A stretch of DNA of 55,755 nucleotides from Caldilineaceae bacterium (lineage in GTDB: Bacteria > Chloroflexota > Anaerolineae > Caldilineales > Caldilineaceae), in contig JAJEDJ010000029.1 in the NCBI GenBank assembly GCA_022821545.1, positions 1 to 55,755 of the forward strand, in the 5' to 3' direction. The position numbers and the translations under genes are program-made. Position 1 is the stretch's first letter, and the number at the start of each line of letters is the position of its first letter. The notes below the pieces were generated by a model, which was given only the letters and a program-made list of their open reading frames with translations, did not search any database and was not told where the DNA came from. Shown in pieces: positions 33,445 through 41,606 of the stretch.

Positions 33445-33904
33445 CAGTGAAGTTGCATCTCCCCTGCCAATTCGGCATCACCCCTCAGACGCCATTTTTT
33501 CCCCGTATGAATCCCGCTTATACAGTTACGTTGCATAGCCACGCGTCTCGGTGTAGATGAGGCTGCCGATGTATTGATAGCGGCGCAAAGCGGGGGTGGC
33601 AAGAATTGATATATGTCCAGTTGATGGCGGCCAATGGGTGCAACCCTGATTTTCTGATCGTTTAACACAGCGGGCGGCCTGTGTTAAACTCCACGAAAGT
33701 TGACAGCATAATTTTTTCATCGTTCCTTTCCACCCGTCGATCGGAACAGCCCGCAGACCGCCCGTTGCCCCCGGTTGAAGATGCGGCAGCCTCCGCCGCT
33801 TTCGTACTGACGCGGCGCTCTTCTCTTCAGAACGTTAGGATTTCAGCGACAGCCTCTTTTCCCAGTGATATACAGTTCCTGTAGACCGGGCCGGGCTAGA
33901 GAAC
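33445..33904. other. 460-bp spacer between the SIR2 gene and the Lpl-type importer
   Basis: No gene with support. The region returns from low to high GC. It holds a strong inverted repeat at 33660-33689 and a TTGACA at about 33699 without a good -10. The importer's promoter must lie here or overlap the inverted repeat. Confidence 0.55.
33660..33689 (+). promoter_or_regulatory. Perfect 11-bp inverted repeat, probable operator
   Basis: GTTTAACACAG (33660-33670) is repeated in reverse as CTGTGTTAAAC (33679-33689) with an 8-nt spacer. No U-tract follows, so it is not a typical terminator. At 216 bp before the importer's first gene and with AT-rich arms, it looks like a binding site for a dimeric regulator. 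Confidence 0.5.
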
Positions 33905-34900
33905 ATGACAACCGCCGGGACGAACATACGACCGGGCGATGACGTAAGCGAAAGCCCCACCGCGCGCCGGCTGTCGCGCCCCGGCCGGCGCAGCCACTTC
34001 CGGCAGGAGTGGGGACGGGCCTGGAAATACCGCGAACTCTACCTCCTGCTGCTCCCCGCAATTCTCTTCTTTGTCATATTCCGCTACATCCCCATGGGCG
34101 GCCTGGTGATGGGTTTCCAGAACTATTCACCGGTCCGGGGCTTCCTGGGCAGCCCCTGGGTGGGCTTTCAACATTTCGAGACCCTGTTCGCCCTGCCCAA
34201 ATTCCTCGAAGTCTTCCGCAACACCGTCATCATCAGCCTCTATAAGCTCTTTATCGGCTTCCCCGTCCCCATAATTTTCGCGCTGCTGCTCAACGAAGTG
34301 CGCCACCTGCTCTTCAAACGCACGATCCAGACCGTCACCTATTTCCCGCACTTTCTGTCCTGGGTCGTGTACGGCGGCATCATGGTGCTCTTCATCGGTC
34401 CGGGCGGCGCCGTGCCGGAGGGGCTGGAGGCCATCGGGCTCAAAATGCCGGCCCTGCTGGTCAATCCCAAATACTTCCGCACCATCCTCGTCATTACCAA
34501 CATCATGAAGGAGTTCGGCTGGGCCGCCATCGTCTACCTGGCCGCCATCGCCTCTATCGACCCGTCCATCTACGAAGCCGCCATGGTCGACGGGGCCAAC
34601 CGGCTTCAGCAGGCGAGATACATCACCCTGCCCGGCCTGCGCGGCGTCATGGGCATCGTCTTTATCCTCAGCATGGGCAACATTCTGGAGGCCGGTTTCG
34701 AGCAGGTCTTTGTCATGTACAACCCGGCCGTCTTCTCTGTGGCCGACATTCTGGACACCTACATCTACCGAATCGGGCTTGTGGACGGCCGTTTCAGCCT
34801 GGCCACCGCAGTGGGTCTGTTCCGCTCCGTCATCGCCGCGATAATGATTGTGCTGACAAACTACATTCTCAAACGCGCCGATCAACCGACACTCTGGTAA
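33905..34900 (+). CDS. ABC importer permease (LplB type)
   Basis: A 331-residue permease of the LplB/YtcP-associated kind, recognised by 'YLLLLPAILFFVIFRYIPMG' and 'FFVIFRYIPMGGLVMGFQNY', followed by 'VVYGGIMVLFIGPGGAVPEG'. The EAA loop is 'YEAAMVDGANRLQQARYITLP'. These transporters typically import oligo- or glycosyl-uronate saccharides in Firmicutes and related bacteria. It is the first gene of the permease-permease-binding-protein unit; the spacing to the next gene is 9 bp. No strong ribosome site is visible. No ATPase is present in the unit. Confidence 0.92.
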   Translation: MTTAGTNIRPGDDVSESPTARRLSRPGRRSHFRQEWGRAWKYRELYLLLLPAILFFVIFRYIPMGGLVMGFQNYSPVRGFLGSPWVGFQHFETLFALPKFLEVFRNTVIISLYKLFIGFPVPIIFALLLNEVRHLLFKRTIQTVTYFPHFLSWVVYGGIMVLFIGPGGAVPEGLEAIGLKMPALLVNPKYFRTILVITNIMKEFGWAAIVYLAAIASIDPSIYEAAMVDGANRLQQARYITLPGLRGVMGIVFILSMGNILEAGFEQVFVMYNPAVFSVADILDTYIYRIGLVDGRFSLATAVGLFRSVIAAIMIVLTNYILKRADQPTLW

Positions 34901-34909
34901 CACAGACCA

Positions 34910-35833
34910 ATGAGCGCGCACATCGATGCCACAGACTACGAAGAACAGCCGTTGCGGGCCAGATGGCACAGCAACCGTCTGGCCGAAACCATCATCTACG
35001 GCGTGCTGCTTCTGCTCGGCATCATCAGTCTGCTGCCCATCTGGCACACGCTCAACGCCTCGCTGAGCAGTCCTGAAAAGGTCGCGCAGGCAGTGCTGCT
35101 GCTGTGGCCGCACGACTTTACCCTGGACTCCTACATCTTCATCTTCAAAGGCGAAGCGCTGATCCGTTCCTTTGGCGTTACCGTCTTCATTACCGTGGTG
35201 GGCACCGCCCTCAACCTTCTGGTTACCGCGGCCGCGGCCTACCCCCTCTCCCGCCGCGATCTGCCGGGTCGGCAGTTCATCATGCTCTTCATCATGGTCA
35301 CCTTCGTCTTCAGCGCCGGCATCGTGCCCGGCTTCATTCTCGTGCGCAGCCTGGGCCTGATCAACAGCCTCTGGGCGATGATCTGGCCGACCCTGGTCAA
35401 CGTCTTCTACCTGATTCTGCTGCGCAATTTCTTCGAGAACCTGCCGGACGCGGTCATCGAATCGGCGCGCATGGACGGCTCCAGCGAACTGCGTATCCTC
35501 TTCCAGATCGTGATTCCGATGTCGCTGCCGGCCATTGCGACAATGGGGCTGTTCTACGCCGTCTCCCACTGGAATGAGTTCTTTCGCGGCATCTTCTATA
35601 TCTATGACCCGGCCAAATGGCCGTTGCAGGTGCTGCTGCGCTCGGTTGTTATCCAGGCCAACCTCAACGAGATCGGGTTCAGCAACCAGGACATGTACGG
35701 CAACGCTCAGGTCAGCCAGCTCACGATCCGGGCGGCTACCGTGATCGCCGCCATCGTGCCCATGGCGCTCCTCTACCCCTTTGTGCAGCGCTACTTCGTA
35801 CAGGGAATCGTGCTGGGCGCCGAGAAGGGATAG
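34910..35833 (+). CDS. ABC importer permease (LplC/YtcP type)
   Basis: A 307-residue permease. It has six helices from 'AETIIYGVLLLLGIISLLPI' to the C terminus 'YPFVQRYFVQGIVLGAEKG', which is the signature ending of the LplC/YtcP group ('GxxxGaiKG'). The EAA-type loop is 'IESARMDGSSELRILFQIVIP', with Ser in place of the second Ala. It pairs with the LplB-type subunit directly upstream. Confidence 0.92.
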   Translation: MSAHIDATDYEEQPLRARWHSNRLAETIIYGVLLLLGIISLLPIWHTLNASLSSPEKVAQAVLLLWPHDFTLDSYIFIFKGEALIRSFGVTVFITVVGTALNLLVTAAAAYPLSRRDLPGRQFIMLFIMVTFVFSAGIVPGFILVRSLGLINSLWAMIWPTLVNVFYLILLRNFFENLPDAVIESARMDGSSELRILFQIVIPMSLPAIATMGLFYAVSHWNEFFRGIFYIYDPAKWPLQVLLRSVVIQANLNEIGFSNQDMYGNAQVSQLTIRAATVIAAIVPMALLYPFVQRYFVQGIVLGAEKG

Positions 35834-35918
35834 TTGCCGCCAGAACGGAGGAGGTGATGCCGCGACGACACCCGATTTTCGCTTGACCCAACCAATGTAT
35901 GGACAAGGAGGAATCTCT

Positions 35919-37511
35919 GTGAAACGCGCTAAACTATGTCTGCCGCTTATCATCGTCTGCTTGGTGCTGCTGAGCGCCTGTGCCGCCCCGCAGGCCGCAA
36001 CCACCGAGGAGATGGCAGAGGACGTTACCGTCGTCTATCTCGGCATCGGTGACAGCTGGGTGCCGGATAACGAGTGGGTGGGGTTGATCGAAGAGGGGTC
36101 CGGCGTCGATATGGACTATCAGTTTGTGCCCAATCCCGAATACGAGGAAAAGCGCAACGTACTGATGGCCGCTGGCGACTACCCCGACGTCATCCGCATC
36201 AACCCGACTTCGCGGCAGTTCAAACAGTATCTCAATGATGGCCTCTTGATCCCGATCGACGAGTATCTGGACAAGTACCCCACAGTGCGCGACGCCTTCC
36301 CGGCCGAAGTCTGGGAGAACAACCGCCAGGCCGACGGGATGATCTACCATATTCCCCGAATCACCGGCAATCTCCCGCGCTGTCTGCACTACCGCACCGA
36401 CTGGCTGGAAAAGCTGGGGATGGAGGAGCCGGCCACCCTGGCCGAGTTCCGCACCTTCCTGGAGCGGGTTCGCGACGAGGACCCCGGCAATATCGGCGAT
36501 CCCTTGATCCCCTTCGTCCCCAACCGTCTGGACAGCATTACCTGGTCGATGGAGCCCTTCCTGAGCGCCTTTGGCGTCGATCACCTGGCGTGGGTTCCTT
36601 CACCCGATGATCCCAGTCAGCTTGTTTTCGCCAATACGCTGCCGGCCCTCAAAGATGGGCTGCAGTGGATGCGAGAACTCTTTGCCGATGGCCTGATGGA
36701 TCAGACATTCATGGTCGCCACCGACCGCGGGCTGTTCAAATTCTACGCCGGCAATACCGCTGTCACAACCGACTGGCCCCGGTTCAAGCACTTCCGCCTG
36801 GAGGCCATCCGCAACGCCCATCCCGATGCCAACGCCGACACCGGCTACATCTGCAGCCTGACCGGCCCGACCGGTATCGCGAGCGGTCCGATGGTCGTGC
36901 CCAACGCGCAGAGCACCGGAACCGCCCTGACGATCGCGGCCACGGCGGCTGAGGCCGATGCCTTCTTCCGCGTCGTCAACTGGCAATATACCGAAGGCTG
37001 GGATCTGATGACCGTGGGTGTCGAGGGCATCACCTATGATGTCGTCGACGGCGTCCCCGTCACGCGCGGCCGCGATGCCATCCTGAACGACAATCCCCAA
37101 TACGACCTGTACTCGCGCGACTATCTCTTCAAGAATGAGCCGCCGGCCTACTTCGATTACCGGCGGGACAATGTCAAGTGGATCGACGTCCCCGATGACA
37201 TGATGAGCTATGTGCAGGGCGTATTGAAGGATGCCCTTGAGGAAAAACGGCACATCAACTATCTCGTCGATCGCGACGACGCCACCATTCTGAACGACCT
37301 GGGGGCCCTGCAAAGTTTGGCCAATGAGTTCGCGGCTCGCGTCGTCCTGAACCCGGATCTGGATATCGAGGCGGAGTGGGAAAGTTACCTGGCCGCGTTG
37401 GAGGCAAACAACCTGGCTGGGGTGACCGAAGCTGTCAATGCCCTCAACGATATCGAAACGATCAATGCTATGGCCGCAGCCATCATGAGCCCGGATGATG
37501 AGCTGGAGTAG
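35919..37511 (+). CDS. ABC importer substrate-binding lipoprotein (LplA type, Sec signal)
   Basis: A 530-residue binding protein. Unlike the other three sugar-binding proteins of the window it has a Sec-type lipoprotein leader without twin arginine: basic start 'KRAK', hydrophobic 'LCLPLIIVCLVLL', lipobox LSAC. The GTG start at 35919 is chosen because AAGGAGGA lies 7 nt upstream. The mature protein is long, as in the LplA family, with 'NVLMAAGDYPDVIRINPTS' near the N terminus and 'WMRELFADGLMDQTFM' later. It delivers its sugar ligand to the permeases upstream. A strong stem-loop follows the stop codon. Confidence 0.9.
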   Translation: MKRAKLCLPLIIVCLVLLSACAAPQAATTEEMAEDVTVVYLGIGDSWVPDNEWVGLIEEGSGVDMDYQFVPNPEYEEKRNVLMAAGDYPDVIRINPTSRQFKQYLNDGLLIPIDEYLDKYPTVRDAFPAEVWENNRQADGMIYHIPRITGNLPRCLHYRTDWLEKLGMEEPATLAEFRTFLERVRDEDPGNIGDPLIPFVPNRLDSITWSMEPFLSAFGVDHLAWVPSPDDPSQLVFANTLPALKDGLQWMRELFADGLMDQTFMVATDRGLFKFYAGNTAVTTDWPRFKHFRLEAIRNAHPDANADTGYICSLTGPTGIASGPMVVPNAQSTGTALTIAATAAEADAFFRVVNWQYTEGWDLMTVGVEGITYDVVDGVPVTRGRDAILNDNPQYDLYSRDYLFKNEPPAYFDYRRDNVKWIDVPDDMMSYVQGVLKDALEEKRHINYLVDRDDATILNDLGALQSLANEFAARVVLNPDLDIEAEWESYLAALEANNLAGVTEAVNALNDIETINAMAAAIMSPDDELE

Positions 37512-37526
37512 ACTGCATGAGGACAG

Positions 37527-37595
37527 TGGGTAGTGAATAGTGGGTAGCGAATAGTGGGTAGTAACCAGTGGCCTGGTATTTCACAGGCCACTGGT
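37527..37595 (+). other. Short tandem repeats plus strong 12-bp stem-loop after the binding-protein gene
   Basis: Three near-repeats of AATAGTGGGTAG-type sequence (37527-37563) run into a perfect stem: ACCAGTGGCCTG (37564-37575) with CAGGCCACTGGT (37584-37595) and an 8-nt loop. No U-tract follows. It lies between the binding-protein gene and the FAD oxidoreductase and may stop or attenuate transcription, or protect the upstream mRNA. Confidence 0.75.
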
Positions 37596-37616
37596 CATTG
37601 GCAACTGGGGACTGAT

Positions 37617-39023
37617 ATGATCGAGACCGATATTCTTGTCATTGGCGGCGGCTCCGGCGGCTTTGGCGCCGCCATCCGCGCCGCGCGCGCCGACCCAAAC
37701 GCGCGCATTCTCCTGCTGGACGGCATGGCACAGCTGGGCGGCACCTCCACCGTGGGCGGCGTCAACAACTGGGAGCCGGGGATCGGAGGCCCCGGCGTAC
37801 ATTATGAGCTGGCTGCGCGCCTGAGCCCCAATGCGATCGGCGTGGGCAGGACGGTTCATTTCTCGAGCAAGGAGGAGCCCTACGGATTCTCGCGCATCGA
37901 TCCCCACAGCCCCTATGAAAGCTCATTGCGCCGCGCCGGGCTCCCCAAACCGGACGTGCGCCGCGTCCACTTCGAGCCGGACGCAATGGCCGCGGCCATG
38001 GACGCGATGCTGCGCGAGGCCGGCGTCGAAATCCGCTACCGCACCCGTTTCACCGACGTCAGCGTGCAGGGACGGCGGATCGTTTCGATCACGGCCCAAC
38101 CGCTGGACGGCGGCCCTCCCTATACCGTTCGCAGCAAGCTCTTTATCGACTGCTCCGGCGGCTGCCACCTGGCCCGGGCCGCCGAGTGCAGCATGGCCTT
38201 TGGCGAAGAGCCGCGCCATCTCTACCAGGAGCCATCGGCTCCCGACAGCGCCTCCCCCATTGTCAACGGCATCTCACAGGTCTTCCGCGTCACGCCGGCC
38301 GCTGAAGCCGGGGTTGATGAACTGCCGCCCGCGGCCAGGGTACCCGAAATTCAGGACTGGCTGGCGGCGCACACACCCGCTGCCCATGTTACCGAGTATC
38401 CCAATGGTGACCTCTGCGTGAATGTGCTGCCGACCATGGAGGGGGCCGAGTTTCACAGCATGCCGTATCCTCAAGCGCAGGCGATCGCGCAGGCGCGCAT
38501 GCACGCGCACTGGCGGCGGATGCAGACCGACTACGGCTTCGACCGCTACCGCTTCAAGAGCATGTTTCCGCTGGTGGGCATCCGCGAATCGCACCGGCTG
38601 GTGGGTCGCTACGTGCTGCGTGAGCAGGACGTGCGCGCCGGTCTTCAACAACAACCGCGGCGAGAGGAGATCATCGCCCTCGCCGACCATCCCCTGGATA
38701 CGCACGGCGAGCGCAATGTCAAAGGCGTCAAGCTCAAGGAGTTGGAGCAGCCCTACGGCATCCCCTACGGCTGTCTGTTGCCCGCAGAGTATGACAATCT
38801 GATCGCCGCGTCGCGGGGCGCCTCCTTCTCGCACATTGCCGCCTCCTCATGCCGGCTGTCGCGCACCATGATGGCGTTGGGGGAGGCGGCGGGCGAGGCC
38901 TCCGCGCTGGCCCTGCGCGCTGGAGCCGCCTATGCCGACGTGAATGTCGCCGAGATTCGGGGAAAGATCGGCATCCCCGCCTTTGAAGAAAAGGCCCTCA
39001 GCGTCTGGGGTATTCGCAGCTGA
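37617..39023 (+). CDS. FAD-dependent oxidoreductase (FAD_oxidored family)
   Basis: A 468-residue flavoprotein. The Rossmann dinucleotide site is 'DILVIGGGSGGFGAAIRAAR', then 'LLLDGMAQLGGTSTVGG', the pattern of the 'FAD-dependent oxidoreductase' group (PF12831) found in sugar and polyol clusters. A second conserved stretch is 'LFIDCSGGCHLARAAEC', and the C-terminal FAD contact 'IAASSCRLSRTMMALGEAAG' is visible. The substrate is unknown. ATG 37617 is preceded by CTGGGGACTG. It lies 3' of the Lpl-type importer on the same strand and is probably in its operon; it converges with the DHDPS-like gene 28 bp away. Confidence 0.87.
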   Translation: MIETDILVIGGGSGGFGAAIRAARADPNARILLLDGMAQLGGTSTVGGVNNWEPGIGGPGVHYELAARLSPNAIGVGRTVHFSSKEEPYGFSRIDPHSPYESSLRRAGLPKPDVRRVHFEPDAMAAAMDAMLREAGVEIRYRTRFTDVSVQGRRIVSITAQPLDGGPPYTVRSKLFIDCSGGCHLARAAECSMAFGEEPRHLYQEPSAPDSASPIVNGISQVFRVTPAAEAGVDELPPAARVPEIQDWLAAHTPAAHVTEYPNGDLCVNVLPTMEGAEFHSMPYPQAQAIAQARMHAHWRRMQTDYGFDRYRFKSMFPLVGIRESHRLVGRYVLREQDVRAGLQQQPRREEIIALADHPLDTHGERNVKGVKLKELEQPYGIPYGCLLPAEYDNLIAASRGASFSHIAASSCRLSRTMMALGEAAGEASALALRAGAAYADVNVAEIRGKIGIPAFEEKALSVWGIRS

Positions 39024-39051
39024 TGCAACCGGCTCAACCAACGCTGTGCGG

Positions 39052-40122
39052 TCAACGCAGCCATTCGTCGACGTGTTCTGCCACGAAGTCGTCGTCGGTC
39101 AGGTGGGGATAGGCGCGGCAGACGCGGTCCAGCTCTTCGCACTGGCCGGGGGAAAGGCTCTCCACCGGGTTGAAGCACCAGATGCCCTGCATCAGCCCCT
39201 GCCGGCGCAGCACCTCATGCACGCCGGAAATACAGCCGTGAAAGTCGTGCGCGCTGTCAAACACCGCCGCGTTCGCGTCCGTCATCTGCGCGTTGTACGT
39301 GAGCCAGTGCCCGTAGTCGAGCCTGCCGGCCGCGCCCTGGTCGTGGATGGCGCGCAGCATGGCGACCGCCTCCCGCGTCCACACCGCCCACTGGCCGAGC
39401 AGCCCGCCGGTGATGCGCAGCGGCGGCGCATCCGTCTCCTGTCCGCCAAAGCTGAACTCGGTGAGCAGGTCCGCGACGATGTTGTCGTCATTGCCCGTGT
39501 AGAGCGCGATCTCCCCGCTCCGGCAGGACTCCGCCACCGCGCGCGCCACGTCCAGCGTCTTGTAGCGGTCGAACGGCGCGACCTTGATCGCGACCACGTT
39601 CTCTATCTCCACGAACTCGCGCCAGAAGCGGTAGGGCAGCGCCTGACCGCCCACCGCGGTCTGCAAATAAAAGCCGAATACCGGGATCACCTCCGCCACG
39701 CGCTGGCAGTGCTCGATAAGCGCCTCGGGCGATGCCTCTGCCAGCGCGCGCAGGCTCAGCAGCCCCGCGTCGTAGCCGTGTTCCAGGGCGGTTTCGGCCT
39801 CGCGCACCGCCTGCCGTGTGTCGCCCAGAATACCCGCTACCTTGACGAAGGGCCGGCCGTTCTGCCGCAGATGCTCGTCAACCGTCTCCGACGCCAGCGC
39901 CAGCACAGGGTCCAGCAACCCGTACTCCGGCTGATGCAGCTCGAACTGCGTCGTATGCACGCCCACCGCCACGCCGCCCGCGCCGGCCGCGCAGTAGTAG
40001 CGCGTCAGCGCGCGCTGGCGCCGCTCATCCAGCTTGAGATCGGCGGTGAGTGCGAGCGGGTGGGCCGGGATGACCTGCCCGTTGGCCAGATGCTGTCGCA
40101 GTTCAGGCAGAGATTGGGCCAT
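39052..40122 (-). CDS. Dihydrodipicolinate synthase-family aldolase/dehydratase-like protein
   Basis: A 356-residue TIM-barrel protein of the DHDPS/N-acetylneuraminate lyase family. 'YYCAAGAGGVAVGVHTTQF' corresponds to the family's early loop, 'YLQTAVGGQALPYRFWREF' to the central Tyr region, and 'ENVVAIKVAPFDRYKTLD' contains the expected Schiff-base Lys. Family members handle pyruvate-derived aldols or keto sugar acids, so a sugar-acid catabolic role fits the cluster. It is co-directional with, and begins 1 bp inside, the epimerase gene (TGATG junction), so the two are translationally coupled. The C-terminal 100 residues are longer than in DapA itself. Confidence 0.83.
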   Translation of the reverse strand: MAQSLPELRQHLANGQVIPAHPLALTADLKLDERRQRALTRYYCAAGAGGVAVGVHTTQFELHQPEYGLLDPVLALASETVDEHLRQNGRPFVKVAGILGDTRQAVREAETALEHGYDAGLLSLRALAEASPEALIEHCQRVAEVIPVFGFYLQTAVGGQALPYRFWREFVEIENVVAIKVAPFDRYKTLDVARAVAESCRSGEIALYTGNDDNIVADLLTEFSFGGQETDAPPLRITGGLLGQWAVWTREAVAMLRAIHDQGAAGRLDYGHWLTYNAQMTDANAAVFDSAHDFHGCISGVHEVLRRQGLMQGIWCFNPVESLSPGQCEELDRVCRAYPHLTDDDFVAEHVDEWLR

Positions 40123-41216
40123 CAGAAGCTCCCGTCGCGCGTCTCAAAGTGGGTCGGTTTATCCAGCGATGCCCCGTCGTTCTGCACCCAGTCGGCGATC
40201 CACTGCAGCATCTGGTGCAGCGACACGCGCGGGTATCCGAAAAGCTGCGCGGCTTTGGCCGCGTTGTTGAGCAGCGCCGTCGGCGCCTCCTTGCCGCTGA
40301 AACGCGGCTCTTTGCCGAACATGCCCCCCAATATCTGGGCCACGCGGCGCACCGAGACCGTCTCCGGCCCGGTTACGTTCAGCACGAACGGCGGCGCTGC
40401 GCAGTGGTCGAGCAGCGCAATCGCCTGGGCGTTGGCGTCCCCCTGCCAGATCACATTGGCCGCGCCCATGTCGAGCGTGACCGGCTCGCCGGCGTGTACC
40501 TGGCGGGCGATGTCCACCAGAACGCCGTAACGCATCTCGACCGCATAATTGAGGCGGACGATGGCGCAGCGCAGACCGTGCCGCCGCGAAAAATAGTCGA
40601 ATATGCGCTCGCGCCCCAGGCAGGACATCGCGTATTCGCCGACCGGATCCAGGGGGGCGTCCTCAAGGGGCCCGCCCGCGACGACCGGCGCCAGCGGATA
40701 AACGTTGCCGGTGGAGAAGGCGACGATGCGGGCGTTCAGATAGCGCTCGCAGATCAGCGCCGGCAGGTACGTGTTGATGCCCCAGGTCATGTGCTGACTG
40801 CCGGTCGTGCCGAACTTCTGACCCGCCATGTAGATCACGCTGCCGCTGTCTGGCAGCGAGGCCAGCTGCGACCGGTCCAGCAGGTCGCACGTGATCGTCT
40901 GCACGCCCCACGCCTCCAGCTGATCGCGCGTGCCCGGCTGGCTGAAGCGGGCGACACCGTAGACGCGGTGCGGCGAATTCAGTTCGTCAAGGGCGCGCAC
41001 CGCCATCCGCGCCAGCGTGGGGCCCATCTTGCCGCTGACGCCGAGAATAACCACGTCCGAGTCCAGCCTTTCAAGGGCAGCCAGTGCCGAGGCCGACGGC
41101 TCCGAGAGCAGCAGGTCCAGTTCCTCTTCGCTGCGCGGCCCGGTGGTTGCGGTCTGCTCTTCGCTGCTGCTTGCGGTCTGCTCTTCGCTGCTGCTTGCCA
41201 GTGATGCTGCGCTCAT
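40122..41216 (-). CDS. NAD-dependent epimerase/dehydratase family protein
   Basis: A 364-residue extended-SDR-like protein. The Rossmann site 'VVILGVSGKMGPTLARMAVR' comes after an N-terminal acidic extension of about 50 residues that contains two copies of an SSSEEQTA unit encoded by a 24-bp direct repeat. Downstream are 'VIYMAGQKFGTTGSQ', 'VAFSTGNVYPLAPVV' (Ser/Thr catalytic region), 'VGEYAMSCLGRERIFDYF' (YxxxxxxK-like) and 'FVLNVTGPETVSVRRVAQ'. Sugar-nucleotide or uronate epimerase/dehydrogenase activity is typical. GAGGG precedes ATG 41216. It is transcribed with the DHDPS-like gene, divergently from the importer at 41607. Confidence 0.85.
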   Translation of the reverse strand: MSAASLASSSEEQTASSSEEQTATTGPRSEEELDLLLSEPSASALAALERLDSDVVILGVSGKMGPTLARMAVRALDELNSPHRVYGVARFSQPGTRDQLEAWGVQTITCDLLDRSQLASLPDSGSVIYMAGQKFGTTGSQHMTWGINTYLPALICERYLNARIVAFSTGNVYPLAPVVAGGPLEDAPLDPVGEYAMSCLGRERIFDYFSRRHGLRCAIVRLNYAVEMRYGVLVDIARQVHAGEPVTLDMGAANVIWQGDANAQAIALLDHCAAPPFVLNVTGPETVSVRRVAQILGGMFGKEPRFSGKEAPTALLNNAAKAAQLFGYPRVSLHQMLQWIADWVQNDGASLDKPTHFETRDGSF

Positions 41217-41247
41217 CGTTGCCCTCTTTCCTTGACGCGCCGCCTGC

Positions 41248-41292
41248 ATTCAAACCGTCTACATTCAAGCCGTCTGTATTCAAACTGTCGTC
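41248..41292. repeat. Three tandem 15-bp units (ATTCAAACCGTCTAC-like)
   Basis: Units start at 41248, 41263 and 41278 and differ at a few positions. They lie just upstream of the epimerase start codon in the divergent spacer. Confidence 0.75.
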
Positions 41293-41383
41293 GCCAGCCA
41301 TGCCCTTCTGACAGGCTTTTGTGACTGTAATATAGAACAGAGTGCGTGTCAATGTTATCAGGAATTTCCCAATGAAAACTGTC

Positions 41384-41418
41384 CTGTCTTTGACAGCCCA
41401 ATGAAATTCTGTTACAGT
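41384..41418 (+). promoter_or_regulatory. Candidate sigma-70 promoter overlapped by a palindrome
   Basis: TTGACA (41390-41395, perfect) and TACAGT (41413-41418, four of six) are separated by 17 nt. CTGTC-TTT-GACAG (41384-41396) covers the -35 and CTGT-T-ACAG (41409-41417) covers the -10, so a regulator could block both. It is 189 nt upstream of the importer's ATG. Confidence 0.5.
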
Positions 41419-41606
41419 GCCGGACACTTCAGTACAAATACCTCTGAATTGACGAACCGTTTCACCTTGGCGACCGGCCCGATGTTTGCGAATTTAAACC
41501 TTGTCAGCATTGGCGATCCTGTCGCCTGCAATGCAACGCAGAGAAACTCGATCTTTGTTCGCCTGCAGTAAGAATTCCCTGGTCTTTCAATCCAAAGGAG
41601 GAAGGC

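Larger units (their letters stand above)
41217..41606. other. 390-bp divergent spacer between the epimerase and importer operons
   Basis: It holds the 15-bp tandem repeats (41248-41292), a candidate promoter with an overlapping palindrome (41384-41418) for the + strand importer, and the ribosome site AAAGGAGG before 41607. No gene is seen. Confidence 0.6.

Noticed and set aside
33177..33668. 163-codon - strand frame across the SIR2 3' end
   Set aside because: Largely antisense of the SIR2 gene; no family motifs.
34127..36004. 625-codon - strand open frame opposite the Lpl-type permeases
   Set aside because: Asp/His/Gln-rich antisense of membrane helices; no family features.
38944..40530. 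528-codon + strand open frame
   Set aside because: Shadow of the DHDPS-like and epimerase genes, which carry recognisable motifs on the - strand.
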